64,000 nucleotides of DNA, taken from the NCBI RefSeq assembly GCF_022953055.1, contig NZ_JALJEJ010000002.1:124001-188000 (forward strand), in the 5' to 3' direction. The position numbers and the translations under genes are program-made. Source of the DNA: Mucilaginibacter straminoryzae (lineage in GTDB: Bacteria > Bacteroidota > Bacteroidia > Sphingobacteriales > Sphingobacteriaceae). Below are positions 35,755-45,217 of the stretch, in pieces; positions within the stretch are counted from its first letter, which is position 1, and every line of letters starts with the position of its first letter. Under the pieces are notes generated by a model, which worked only from the letters and a program-made list of their open reading frames with translations, did not search any database and had not been told where the DNA came from.

Positions 35755-35794
35755 GGAGCACCTGAGCTCAACCCCGATCAGGTTTAAGTGCCCC
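35755..35794 (+). promoter_or_regulatory. Hairpin in the long leader of the PA14 gene
   Basis: GGAGCAC/GTGCCCC form an outer stem with one mismatch, and CCTGA/TCAGG form the inner stem around a 12-nt loop, with a TTTAA bulge on the 3' side. It lies at about +15 to +55 of the predicted transcript. No known riboswitch class was recognised. It may stabilise or regulate the mRNA. Confidence 0.4.
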
Positions 35795-35866
35795 GATTAC
35801 ACTATATAATACCCCCTGTTAAGAATTAAGTAAACTATTGGTTAAACCCAACTCTAAAGGACAACT

Positions 35867-37903
35867 ATGTTAAAACGACTGAGACAGCGTGTTAGAAATG
35901 TTATCGTACTAACCGCCCTTACAGCCACTATCCCCTTTATCAGTTCTTGTAAAAAAGACGAGCTTACGCCCACTACAGACAGCACCCTTAGTGCAAACAC
36001 ATTAAGTGATGCCACTACCACCAGCTTGTCTTTAACATCTGCCAACGTTACCTGCGAAGAGTGGAGCAACGTTAGCGGTAATGATGTTGCACAGATCCCG
36101 GTGAGTACTACGCCAACCTCTACTAAAAGCATTTCTGCTTTCGAGGTAACCTCAAGCTCAACTGCTAATTTTGGCCGCCGCTTAAAAGGCTACGTAACTG
36201 CACCTACTACAGGTAGTTACACCTTTTGGATTGCTGCTGACGACGCTGCCGAGCTTTGGGTTTCAACCACTTCTGATGCGTCTAAAAAAGTAAAAGTAGC
36301 TTATACGCTGAGCTACACTAATTTCCGCGAGTTCACCAAATACTCGACACAAAAATCGGCGGCGATTACGTTACAGGCCGGCCAGAAATATTATGTGGAA
36401 GTTTTACAGAAACAAGGCGGCGGCGATAGCCACGTATCCGTACAATGGACATTGCCTTCAGGCGCTGTAGAGTGCCCGGTTGCCGGCTCAAGCCTTACAA
36501 CTGCTTCAGCAACAGCCACTACTACAGGCAAGATCACCTCAGAAACGTGGACCAATATTAGCGGAAACGATGTTAGCCAGGTTCCGGTTAGCACCACGGC
36601 AAACAGCAGCACAACTATAACAAGTTTAGAATTAACAAATAATACAACTGCAAACCAGGCACACCGGATCCGCGGTTATGTTACTGCACCTACAACGGGC
36701 AGCTATACCTTCGCTATCTCTGGCGATGATGCGGCCGAACTTTGGCTGTCAACCAGTACAGACCCTGCTAAGAAAGTAAAAATTGCCAGCTTCCTTAGCT
36801 GGACCAACTTCCGCGAATTCACCAAGTTTGCCACACAAAAATCTGCCGCAATTACGTTGCAGGCTGGTCAGCAATATTATATCGAGGTATTGCACAAACA
36901 AGGCGGCGGCGACGGGCATGTATCTGTTCAATGGACGGTACCTGGCGGCGCTACCGAAAGCCCTATCCCGGGTAACAGGTTATCGCCATATACCGGCAGC
37001 ACCAATTTAGCTGCTTCGGCAAGTTCAACATCATCTGCTTATACCGCAGCGGGTGTAATCTCTTATGAGAATGTGCATGATATTACCATCAGCGGCAAAG
37101 CTATCGCGGGCGGCAACGTGCCTTGTATCAGCCTTAAAAACTGTTACAATGTTCATATTACCAATTGTAAGTTATACAACTCAAGCGAAGTGGGTATCTA
37201 TTTGCTGAACTGTAAAAACATCACGGTAGATTACAGCTACTTTACCAATGTATCAACCGGTGTGTATGTAGATCATTCTACTGAAGGCGGCATTGTGGTG
37301 AACAACAACCAATTCCTGAACATGAAAGGCCCATTCCCACGCGGACAGTTTGTACAGTTTAACAACGTAAACGGACCGAACAGCTCTGTAAGCTATAATA
37401 AAGGCGAAAACGTTTTAGGCCAAAGCTATCCTGAAGATGCCATCAGCATTTACCAAAGCAACGGTACTACCAGCAGCCCCATCAAAGTAGCAGGCAACTG
37501 GATCCGTGGTGGCGGCCCAAGCCAAAGCGGCGGCGGTATTATGCTGGGCGATATGGGCGGTTCTAACGCTATCGCTTCTGATAACATCCTGGTAAATCCC
37601 GGTCAGTATGGTATGGCTATCGCGGGTGGTAACAACAACCAGATCCTGAATAACAAGATTTACGGTAAGCAGCAATCATTTACTAACGTAGGTATCTACG
37701 TAAATAGCATCAGCGGCTACAATGCAACCAACAGTACGGTAAAAGGTAATAAAGTACGTTTCTATAACGCCACCAATTACCAGAACAACGTTTGGTTATC
37801 GTCCAATGCGCAAAAACCTGCAGGTTGGGATACCGACAACGTTTGGGGATCATCTGATATGTCAGAATCTATGTTGCCAAGCACTTTCCTTACTTACAAA
37901 TAA
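35867..37903 (+). CDS. Surface lipoprotein: two PA14 domains and a right-handed beta-helix
   Basis: The 678-residue protein has a lipoprotein signal (lipobox FISSC, about C28, then KKDE). Two PA14 domains follow in tandem (about 60-205 and 220-370), each with the core YVTAPTTGSYTF, then DDAAELW and GHVSVQW or SHVSVQW. They are so alike that a recent duplication is likely. Residues about 395-640 form a right-handed parallel beta-helix with stacked N-x-x-I/V turns (CKNITVDYSYFTN, GNNNQILNNKIYG). PA14 domains often bind glycans and beta-helices often hold polysaccharide lyases or depolymerases. No catalytic set was identified. It has its own promoter, leader hairpin and terminator. Confidence 0.9.
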   Translation: MLKRLRQRVRNVIVLTALTATIPFISSCKKDELTPTTDSTLSANTLSDATTTSLSLTSANVTCEEWSNVSGNDVAQIPVSTTPTSTKSISAFEVTSSSTANFGRRLKGYVTAPTTGSYTFWIAADDAAELWVSTTSDASKKVKVAYTLSYTNFREFTKYSTQKSAAITLQAGQKYYVEVLQKQGGGDSHVSVQWTLPSGAVECPVAGSSLTTASATATTTGKITSETWTNISGNDVSQVPVSTTANSSTTITSLELTNNTTANQAHRIRGYVTAPTTGSYTFAISGDDAAELWLSTSTDPAKKVKIASFLSWTNFREFTKFATQKSAAITLQAGQQYYIEVLHKQGGGDGHVSVQWTVPGGATESPIPGNRLSPYTGSTNLAASASSTSSAYTAAGVISYENVHDITISGKAIAGGNVPCISLKNCYNVHITNCKLYNSSEVGIYLLNCKNITVDYSYFTNVSTGVYVDHSTEGGIVVNNNQFLNMKGPFPRGQFVQFNNVNGPNSSVSYNKGENVLGQSYPEDAISIYQSNGTTSSPIKVAGNWIRGGGPSQSGGGIMLGDMGGSNAIASDNILVNPGQYGMAIAGGNNNQILNNKIYGKQQSFTNVGIYVNSISGYNATNSTVKGNKVRFYNATNYQNNVWLSSNAQKPAGWDTDNVWGSSDMSESMLPSTFLTYK

Positions 37904-37930
37904 AAAATCATATCAATTATAAAAGCAAAG

Positions 37931-37967
37931 AAGCCCTTACAGCGAGTTAAACTGTAAGGGCTTTTTA
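37931..37967. terminator. Terminator between the PA14 gene and the metalloprotease gene
   Basis: AAGCCCTTACAG (37931-37942) and its complement CTGTAAGGGCTT (37952-37963) form a 12-bp stem with a 9-nt loop, followed by a T run. It serves the plus-strand gene and, with a weaker U-run, the convergent one. Confidence 0.9.
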
Positions 37968-37985
37968 ATTTTCGCCAGGGTTCGA

Positions 37986-40526
37986 TTAATAATCCTCTTT
38001 GCCGATGAAACTCATACCCGGTTGTATAGGTGCGCCGGGCGGCATATCCAAAGCAGGATGCGGTTGAAATTTATCTGGGTTGCTTTTGAAATCACCGATT
38101 TGCGACAAAGCATAATAAATGTTTGCTTTTTGCTCCGGGCTCGCTGTTTTCAATTTAACAGTCATCCAGTCTTTCAACTCGTTTATCTTCAACATAGCCT
38201 GGCCTTTTACCACTGCAGAAGCCTTTTTATCACCAGCCAGTTCCAGCAGATATTCCAGCACCAGGTTATTTACCATAGTTTGCAATTCGCCATGATAACC
38301 TGCCGGTAATGGTGCTTTCCAGGTTCTGTCGATCAATTTATCGGCAACGGCTAAAAATCCGGGTTGGGCGGCATCCCGTCCGTGGAATTCTATCAACCGT
38401 GCTGCACGTTCAGGGTCTAATAGCGATGATATGGTTTCGCCCGCGGCGGTTTCAGCAGCAGCAACGGGATCAAAAGTTGGCCCGGTGTAACCACTAAAGG
38501 TTTCCATGGTAGAAGGGTAACCGCTTGGTCGCGGCGGTATTTTGCCGATCAGCCTCTCGGGCAATGCAAGCGCATCCGGTGTAATAGTAGCCATCAGCGC
38601 ATCAAAAGCACGCCATTGTTCGGCAGGTGCCACCATCCGCGTAGGTATCTGCCCGTCGTTCTTTACTGCATGGGTAAAATAAAGTCCGCCCACTGATTTC
38701 GCCACGGCCTCTATCTGGTATCTGTGCAACAAGTACATCGGCACCAATACCTCTTCTATCGTCGCCATAGGCGCACCATCGGGAATGGCATTTTCAGAAA
38801 AATTATCCAGCACATGCCGCCTGATCTTCATCAGTTTATTCAGTTGATCAATTGGGTTTACGCCATCGTCCCACTGGTGTGAAGCCGGGTGTGTATACCC
38901 GCCAATATCCGGTATGTAAGCGAAGCCCTGTTTAAGGGTTTCCTGCATAATTTTATCCAGCTCTGCATCTTCATTTGCTCCTTGCGGAAATTCTGAATAT
39001 CCCCACATTACAGCACGTTTATCCCAGCTGCCAATACCTGTAGCATAAGCGTCGGAAAGGTCTATGGTGCCATCCGCTTTCAAATTAATACGCGGGAAAG
39101 GATAGTCCATTACAGAAGCACGGTCTTTAGGGCTGGCCGCGAAGTTATGGGTAAAACCCAGCGTATGGCCAATTTCGTGCGCAGAAAGCTGCCGGATACG
39201 GGCCAGCGCCATTTCTTCCATTTGCTTGCTTACCGCTTTGCCTTTATAGGGCTGTAATAATCCTTCAGCGATGAGGTAATCCTGGCGGTGACGGTCTGCA
39301 CCTAAAGTTACCACGCCTTTGATAATTTCGCCGGTACGCGGATCAGCGTAAGACGAACCATAAGAAAACGCCCGCGGATTTCCCGCGCGGTTCACCCAGT
39401 TCACTACGTTGTAACGGATATCCATTGGGTCTGCCCCTTCCGGAAGTTCTTTCACCTGGAAAGCGTTTTTATACCCGGCAGCTTCAAAAGCCTGGTTCCA
39501 CCAGGAACCACCTTCGATCAGCGCCTTTTTAATATTCTCCGGTGCCCCGCGATCGATATAGTAAACAATTGGCTCAACGGCTTCACTAACGGCCGCATTC
39601 GGATCCTTTTTCTCTAACCGGTGCCGCTGGATGAACCGTTTCGTGAGCGACTGGTCCATCGGTGCGGCAAAATCCATGTAGGTGAATTGAAAGAAGCCCG
39701 ACCGCGGATCGAACTTACGTGGTTTGTATTTATTGTCCGGCAGTTCTACGAACGACTGGTGCATGCGTATAGTGACCGCTGATGGATCGGGTGCTATGCT
39801 GTTACCACCATACCCCCTATCGCCCGCACCCGGGTTTGTGAAGGTGATCATCGCTTCAAACTCAGAATTCTTCGGGAAGTTTTTGGTATTAGGCAGAAAC
39901 ACGGCAGAGCGGGTTTCGTCTACCCGGTAACCGCCGCCCCCGGAAGAGCTTCCGGCTATGCCGCCCCTGCCGGCGGTGCCCGCAAAGCGATTTCCGCCGC
40001 CGATACGGCTGCCAATGTTCTGGCTGTCGCGCACGATAAACGGTGTCAGATCGATCAATACTTTATCCCCCTCAACAGCCACGGGCATAAATCCCCAGAT
40101 CACAGATTTTGCAAACGCACTTTCTACAGACTTTACCTGGTCCTGGTTATCCGTAACGGCACGATACCTTAAATTGGGTTCTATCAGTAATACTTTAGGG
40201 CCAACCTTAATAAACTTGGTTACTTCTGCCGAAGCCGTGCCACGCTCTGCACTTGCGCCTACACCATCCGTTAAGGAAGAGAAATACAGAAATTCCTTGT
40301 CGAACTTATCTACCTCGAGCAATACCTTGCCGGATTTTTCATCGTAATAAAAGTTAAAATAACCTTCAAATTTCTTCATGCCCTGGGTGGCTGCTGCGAT
40401 ACTTGAAGCCGGGAGAGCCGCCGTCCGGTTTGCAGAACCGGCAGCGCGGGGGTTATCCTGCGCAAACACGGCATTGCCAGAAGCCAGCGCGGTAATTAAA
40501 ATTGCAATGGGTAAGCTTTTATTCAT
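37986..40526 (-). CDS. Secreted zinc-dependent metalloprotease (DUF5117/DUF4953 type)
   Basis: The 846-residue protein has a signal peptide (about 1-22, ending VFAQ), a glycine-rich linker (about 165-190), an N-terminal DUF5117-like beta domain, and the metzincin motif HEIGHTLGFTHNF near residue 440, whose three histidines bind zinc. After it comes SVMDYPFPR, a Met-turn-like segment. A helical C-terminal region follows. It is probably periplasmic or surface-exposed. Members of this family are widespread in Bacteroidota, and their substrates are not established. Confidence 0.9.
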   Translation of the reverse strand: MNKSLPIAILITALASGNAVFAQDNPRAAGSANRTAALPASSIAAATQGMKKFEGYFNFYYDEKSGKVLLEVDKFDKEFLYFSSLTDGVGASAERGTASAEVTKFIKVGPKVLLIEPNLRYRAVTDNQDQVKSVESAFAKSVIWGFMPVAVEGDKVLIDLTPFIVRDSQNIGSRIGGGNRFAGTAGRGGIAGSSSGGGGYRVDETRSAVFLPNTKNFPKNSEFEAMITFTNPGAGDRGYGGNSIAPDPSAVTIRMHQSFVELPDNKYKPRKFDPRSGFFQFTYMDFAAPMDQSLTKRFIQRHRLEKKDPNAAVSEAVEPIVYYIDRGAPENIKKALIEGGSWWNQAFEAAGYKNAFQVKELPEGADPMDIRYNVVNWVNRAGNPRAFSYGSSYADPRTGEIIKGVVTLGADRHRQDYLIAEGLLQPYKGKAVSKQMEEMALARIRQLSAHEIGHTLGFTHNFAASPKDRASVMDYPFPRINLKADGTIDLSDAYATGIGSWDKRAVMWGYSEFPQGANEDAELDKIMQETLKQGFAYIPDIGGYTHPASHQWDDGVNPIDQLNKLMKIRRHVLDNFSENAIPDGAPMATIEEVLVPMYLLHRYQIEAVAKSVGGLYFTHAVKNDGQIPTRMVAPAEQWRAFDALMATITPDALALPERLIGKIPPRPSGYPSTMETFSGYTGPTFDPVAAAETAAGETISSLLDPERAARLIEFHGRDAAQPGFLAVADKLIDRTWKAPLPAGYHGELQTMVNNLVLEYLLELAGDKKASAVVKGQAMLKINELKDWMTVKLKTASPEQKANIYYALSQIGDFKSNPDKFQPHPALDMPPGAPIQPGMSFIGKEDY

Positions 40527-40754
40527 ACTGGGTTAGGGTTAAAAAACAGCTAAATTTTCACTCCCCAATATACCGAAACACCGTTTTAAATTCCCCTATC
40601 TACTAATTTTGTTACGAAACCGCTAACATTCATTGCGTTAAAGTACCGTATCGATATTATTACTAATTAAATTGTACATTCTACAGTTATTATTGCAAAT
40701 TAGCTGATACCAATTAGTATTGCATTTAATACGCAGCAATGCGCCTGAGCTGTT

Positions 40755-43145
40755 ATGAAGTACCATTTACTATTGTTTTTATTCATTTTACCAGTTGCTG
40801 TAAACTTTGCAAAGGCGCAGGATATTTCGCAGTACAACGTTGCCTGGACTACCCAAAGTAAAAACTCGTCCGAATCTATGCCCCTCGGTGGTGGGGATAT
40901 TGGCTGCAATGTTTGGGTAGAGAACAATGATATTATTTTCTACATTGGCCGCAGCGGCACGTTTGATGAAAACAGTTCGATGCTAAAACTGGGTAGAGTG
41001 AGGCTTAACCTATCCCCCAACCCTTTTAAAAGCAGTTTCCGGCAGGAACTGAAGCTGAAAGAAGGGTATATCGAGATCACCGGCGATCATCAGACAAAAG
41101 TGAAATTATGGGTAGAAGTTTTTCAGCCTGTCATCCATGTAAGTATTAACTCAGCGGATCAGCTTACCGCTAAAGTTACCTATGAGAACTGGCGTACAGA
41201 AGACCATTCCCTTTCTACCGAAGAGCGCCACCAGGCCTACGGCTACAGCAATACCACACCAGATAAGCTGACGGTGATCACCAGAAAAGACACCATTCGC
41301 CCTCAATCCTCAAGCCTGGTATGGTATCACCAAAACCGCAACAGCGAGATGATCATCGACCGCGAAGCCATTCAGCAGCATTTAGGCGACGCAAAAGCCC
41401 AGCTTTGGAACCCGATGAAAGACCTCATCTTTGGTGGCGAATTACTTGCTCCCGGGATGAAATTTACAGGCAACCTGGATAGCATCTATGTGGCTAACAA
41501 GTACCGGGGCTGGGTTTATCAAAGTGTAAAACCTGCCAATAAACTGCAATTTTCTGTCGTGCTGCATACTGCCCATGCATCGCCCACAGGCTGGATGCAA
41601 GGTTTGCAAAAAGCGGTGAACAGTTCTGCCGCGACAGACGCAAAATGGCAAAAGAACCTGCAATGGTGGCAGCAGTATTGGAACCGCGGGTATATCTACA
41701 TCAATACCGATAAAAAAGACCAGAGCGATAAAGGCTGGGAAGTTGGGCGGAACTATAATGTATTCCGTTATCAGTTAGCCTGCAATGCCTACGGCGAATG
41801 GCCTACCAAATTCAATGGCGGCTTGTTTGTATTTGACGCCGACTTTGTGAAGGGCGAATATAAAAACAAAGTTACGCCCGACTTCCGGCGCTGGGGTGGC
41901 GGCAACTTTACTGCCCAGAACCAGCGATTGGTTTATTGGCCCATGCTGAAATCCGGCGATTTTGATATGATGAAACCGCAGTTCGAGTTCTATAACCGGG
42001 CTTTGGATAATGCTACTCTTCGCACTAAAAAATACTGGGGACATAGCGGCGCATCACTCACGGAACAGGTAGAAAATTTTGGCTTACCTGCCGGGCATAC
42101 TTACGAACGTTTATGGGGAAAAGACCCGCATAGCCCGCGCTCAGACTCTTCGAGCACCCGCACGCTGGTCAATCAGAAAGGCGAGACGATGAAATTTATC
42201 GATTATGGTTTTCTGACGAACCAATGGGTGGTAGACCATTACGACGGTCAGCTGGAATTTTCTAAAATGATCCTCGACTATCAGCAGTATACCGGCGCAG
42301 ACATTTCTAAATACCTTCCTTTCATAGATGCCAGTGTCCGTTTTTTTGATGAACATTACCAGTACTGGTCGAAAAAGCTGAATGGTTACCCGCTGGATGC
42401 TAATGGAAAACTGATATTATACCCCGGTGCTGCTTTAGAAACTTACAAAGGGGCTACAAACGCTGTAAGTACGGTAGCCGGTTTAAAGACCGTATTAAAC
42501 GAACTGCTGGAACTCCCTTCGAAACAAGCCACAATTCAACAACGAACCTATTGGAAAGCGCTGCTCAACCGGATACCAACTATCACAACCCGCGAGCTGA
42601 ATGGACACACAGTGATTGCCCCCGCGGAAAAATGGGATGGGAAAGTCATCAACTCCGAATTGCCGCAGCTCTATCCTGTATTTCCATATCATATCTATGG
42701 TGTGGGCAAACCCGATCTTCAGCTGGCTATAGATACCTGGCATTTTGGCGCGGATAAGAAGAATCAGTACAGCATTATCAGCTGGCACCCCGACCCGATC
42801 TATGCCGCCGACCTGGGCCTTACCGAAGAAGCCAAAGACCTGACCACCCAAAAGCTTTCTAACGCCACATACCGCTTCCCTACTTTCTGGGGGCCGGGTT
42901 TAGATTGGGCTCCTGACCATAACTGGGGCGGAAGCGGTATGATTGCCCTGCAGGAAATGATGCTGCAAACCGATGGCAAAAAAACATACCTGATGCCCGC
43001 CTGGCCGAAAGACTGGAATGCCATTGTTAAACTCCATGCACCTTATAATACCACAGTGGAAGCAACCATTAAAAATGGCAAAGTAGAAAAGCTGAAAGTA
43101 ACGCCGCAGACGCGCACTAAAGACGTGATGGTGATGCAACAGTAA
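40755..43145 (+). CDS. Secreted DUF5703-domain glycoside-hydrolase-like protein
   Basis: The 796-residue protein has a signal peptide (about 1-21, FAKAQ). Residues about 25-290 form the DUF5703 beta-sandwich, beginning YNVAWTTQSKNSSESMPLGG and GDIGCNVWVE, a pattern shared with GH95-like enzymes. An (alpha/alpha)6-barrel-like region (about 310-680) follows, with FVFDADFV and VDHYDGQLEFSKMILDYQQY, and a short beta C-terminal domain. The family is linked to polysaccharide degradation. The catalytic residues cannot be named with confidence. It lies close to the GH30/SusCD/GH29 genes. Confidence 0.85.
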   Translation: MKYHLLLFLFILPVAVNFAKAQDISQYNVAWTTQSKNSSESMPLGGGDIGCNVWVENNDIIFYIGRSGTFDENSSMLKLGRVRLNLSPNPFKSSFRQELKLKEGYIEITGDHQTKVKLWVEVFQPVIHVSINSADQLTAKVTYENWRTEDHSLSTEERHQAYGYSNTTPDKLTVITRKDTIRPQSSSLVWYHQNRNSEMIIDREAIQQHLGDAKAQLWNPMKDLIFGGELLAPGMKFTGNLDSIYVANKYRGWVYQSVKPANKLQFSVVLHTAHASPTGWMQGLQKAVNSSAATDAKWQKNLQWWQQYWNRGYIYINTDKKDQSDKGWEVGRNYNVFRYQLACNAYGEWPTKFNGGLFVFDADFVKGEYKNKVTPDFRRWGGGNFTAQNQRLVYWPMLKSGDFDMMKPQFEFYNRALDNATLRTKKYWGHSGASLTEQVENFGLPAGHTYERLWGKDPHSPRSDSSSTRTLVNQKGETMKFIDYGFLTNQWVVDHYDGQLEFSKMILDYQQYTGADISKYLPFIDASVRFFDEHYQYWSKKLNGYPLDANGKLILYPGAALETYKGATNAVSTVAGLKTVLNELLELPSKQATIQQRTYWKALLNRIPTITTRELNGHTVIAPAEKWDGKVINSELPQLYPVFPYHIYGVGKPDLQLAIDTWHFGADKKNQYSIISWHPDPIYAADLGLTEEAKDLTTQKLSNATYRFPTFWGPGLDWAPDHNWGGSGMIALQEMMLQTDGKKTYLMPAWPKDWNAIVKLHAPYNTTVEATIKNGKVEKLKVTPQTRTKDVMVMQQ

Positions 43146-43258
43146 ATAGACGGTTATTAAGCCTTTTTGACATGTACTGTCGATACTGAACTGTTGTTTT
43201 TAGCGATCGCTAACGGTATATTTAGATCATTGGCGATCATAACCAACAATTTATCACA

Positions 43259-43696
43259 ATGAATAATTTCCTCTCAAGATTTAGTCCGGTAATATTCGTT
43301 TGCCTTTTACTCACAATTTTAATCTTCAGCAGTTGCCATGCTTGGTTTGCCAAAGATGAAACCAAAAAGGATTTGGCACCACCTCAACAGCGAGAATGGC
43401 TTAAACAAATAGCCTTGTGCGATTGCCTGAAACATGCTTTTCCAAAAGAAGATTGTATCAAAAACGACGTCAGCTTTTCAATTTTAGCCGAGTTTACGGA
43501 TTTCCGTCAGCATAACACCTATCAGCTAATAGATAGTTTGGCAAAATTAGCAGTTAAAAACATTGAACCGGCCCAACCGGCAGACTATGAAGGAAAGAAG
43601 CCTTACATGCTTGGTTGCATAGACTTTTATCACAGCAAAAGCCTCGATTCTTTAATTAAAGTAATTGAAAAAAGAAACCGTGGATCTAAAAAATAG
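43259..43696 (+). CDS. Small lipoprotein, possibly Tai4-immunity-like
   Basis: The 145-residue protein has a lipoprotein signal peptide (VCLLLTILIFSSC). The mature part has ALCDCLKHAF with C54/C56-type cysteines, a C in KEDCIKND, and GCIDFYHSKSLDSLIKVIEK at the C-terminus. This spacing recalls Tai4-family (type VI secretion amidase immunity) lipoproteins of Bacteroidota. No T6SS or amidase effector gene is near, so it would be an orphan. The family call is tentative. Confidence 0.7.
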   Translation: MNNFLSRFSPVIFVCLLLTILIFSSCHAWFAKDETKKDLAPPQQREWLKQIALCDCLKHAFPKEDCIKNDVSFSILAEFTDFRQHNTYQLIDSLAKLAVKNIEPAQPADYEGKKPYMLGCIDFYHSKSLDSLIKVIEKRNRGSKK

Positions 43697-43702
43697 TGCA
43701 TA

Positions 43703-43742
43703 AAGAAAGCCGTTGTCGCAAGAGGCAACGGCTTTCTTAAAT
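43703..43742. terminator. Bidirectional terminator between the small lipoprotein and GH30 genes
   Basis: AAGAAAGCCGTTG (43703-43715) pairs perfectly with CAACGGCTTTCTT (43726-43738), with A/T-rich flanks on both sides of a convergent junction. Confidence 0.9.
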
Positions 43743-43757
43743 TTATTTTCATTCAAA

Positions 43758-45134
43758 TTACCACACAAAAGTACCAACCGCTCCGGCATTTAGTTCTGCC
43801 TTTACCGATTTGCCTTTTGCAATGATATTGAATGCCCCCCTGTCGTTTCCGGTATTAATTACAATCAATACGGTTTTACCTTCGGGTGTTTTAAATGCCA
43901 CGTTAGGGAAGCTTTCCAAGAGGTTGGACGCGATACGTACCGAACCCGGCCTTACAAACTTAGACGCATGCGCAATGATGTAGTAAGCCACATTACGTTT
44001 GATATCCTGCTCAACAGTTACCGCGCCTAAACATTCTGTACAGCCCCCCGGAGTATGGGGTTCGTATTTAGAATCAGCAGCCAGGTTCCACTCCAGCACG
44101 TTGCGTGCCCAGTTACGCGTAGCGCCAACGATTAGCTGAGACACATGCCATTTTAAATTGCCCGGAAACTCGCCGGGGGCACCCACCCATTGCTCGGTAA
44201 AATAAACGTGTTTATTCGGATACGCATCATGAACGGTGCTTAACGCATCTATTTTACCGCCATAAAGGTGAAAGGCAGAGCCATCAACATACTTTGCTGC
44301 TTCAGGATCTTTTAAAATATCCATCGGGTAATCCGGCCTATCGCAATTATGATCATAAGTAATGATCTTGGTTTTGATGCCTGCTGCCTTAAAGGCGGGG
44401 CCCAATGCCGTTTTAATGAAAGCCGCTTCTTCCCCTGCTTCCATCACCATGCTTGGATTATTCTTAGGGTTCAAAGGTTCATTCTGCGGGGTGATGGCAT
44501 CAATCGCAATACCTTCTGCCTGCATCGCTTTTATATACTTCACAAAATAGCGCGCGTAAACATCATAATACTTTGGTAGAAGGTTACCACCCTTAGAACT
44601 ATTGTTGCTTTTCATCCATGAGGGTGCCGACCATGGCGTCCCTAATATTTTAATTTTAGGGTTCAGCTTCAGAATATCTTTCAGGATCACCACCATATCG
44701 CGGTCTTTAGCCAGGCTGAATTGTTTCAGTTGCTCATCAGTCTGGCCCTCGGGCAGATCATCATAAGTAAAAACTTCAGCATTAAGATCCGAAGCGCCAA
44801 TGCTGATACGCAGGTAGCTCACACCAATGCCATTACCTTTGGTCAGGAATAGTTCGTCCAGTAAGGCTTTTCGCTTATCTGCGGGTAATTTATTAATCAG
44901 CACTGCACTGCCGCCCGTTAGTGTGTATCCGAAGCCGTCTATCTGTTGGTATTTCTGCTGATCGTTAACAGTTATAGCAGGCAGGTTATTGGCAGCTTTA
45001 CCAAACTGCAGATTCTTTTGCTGTTGAAATAAAGCAGACTGATCTGGATTCGTCAGCCAGAAGCCTACCTGCGCTTTGGCCGGAACAATTGCCGCAACAG
45101 CAATTACTGCCGCCGCCTTAAAAAATTTGAACAT
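43758..45134 (-). CDS. Glycoside hydrolase family 30 (glucosylceramidase-type)
   Basis: The 458-residue protein has a signal peptide (about 1-21) and the GH30 opening KYQQIDGFGYTLTGGSAVLI. The TIM barrel shows ILGTPWSAPSWMK, the acid/base glutamate in ITPQNEPLNP and the nucleophile in YFTEQWVGAP, followed by a C-terminal beta domain (about 370-458). GH30 enzymes include beta-1,6-glucanases, glucosylceramidases and xylanases. The specificity is not fixed by sequence here, though the layout favours a beta-glucoside substrate. It is separated from susD by a terminator, so it is probably transcribed on its own. Confidence 0.93.
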   Translation of the reverse strand: MFKFFKAAAVIAVAAIVPAKAQVGFWLTNPDQSALFQQQKNLQFGKAANNLPAITVNDQQKYQQIDGFGYTLTGGSAVLINKLPADKRKALLDELFLTKGNGIGVSYLRISIGASDLNAEVFTYDDLPEGQTDEQLKQFSLAKDRDMVVILKDILKLNPKIKILGTPWSAPSWMKSNNSSKGGNLLPKYYDVYARYFVKYIKAMQAEGIAIDAITPQNEPLNPKNNPSMVMEAGEEAAFIKTALGPAFKAAGIKTKIITYDHNCDRPDYPMDILKDPEAAKYVDGSAFHLYGGKIDALSTVHDAYPNKHVYFTEQWVGAPGEFPGNLKWHVSQLIVGATRNWARNVLEWNLAADSKYEPHTPGGCTECLGAVTVEQDIKRNVAYYIIAHASKFVRPGSVRIASNLLESFPNVAFKTPEGKTVLIVINTGNDRGAFNIIAKGKSVKAELNAGAVGTFVW

Positions 45135-45187
45135 AGGGTAGTAAAGGTTTATCCGTTAAAAGTTAACCATTTTCATTTATAAAAATA

Positions 45188-45216
45188 AAAAGCGGGGGAA
45201 GTCCCCCCCGCTTTTT
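45188..45216 (-). terminator. Terminator after susD
   Basis: AAAAGCGGGGG (45188-45198) and CCCCCGCTTTT (45205-45215) form an 11-bp GC-rich stem flanked by A/T runs, 2 bp after the susD stop. Confidence 0.9.
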
Positions 45217-45217
45217 A

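Noticed and set aside
35755-35794. A known riboswitch in the PA14 gene leader
   Set aside because: The hairpin matches no riboswitch class I recognise, and no thiamine, cobalamin, SAM or similar core is seen.
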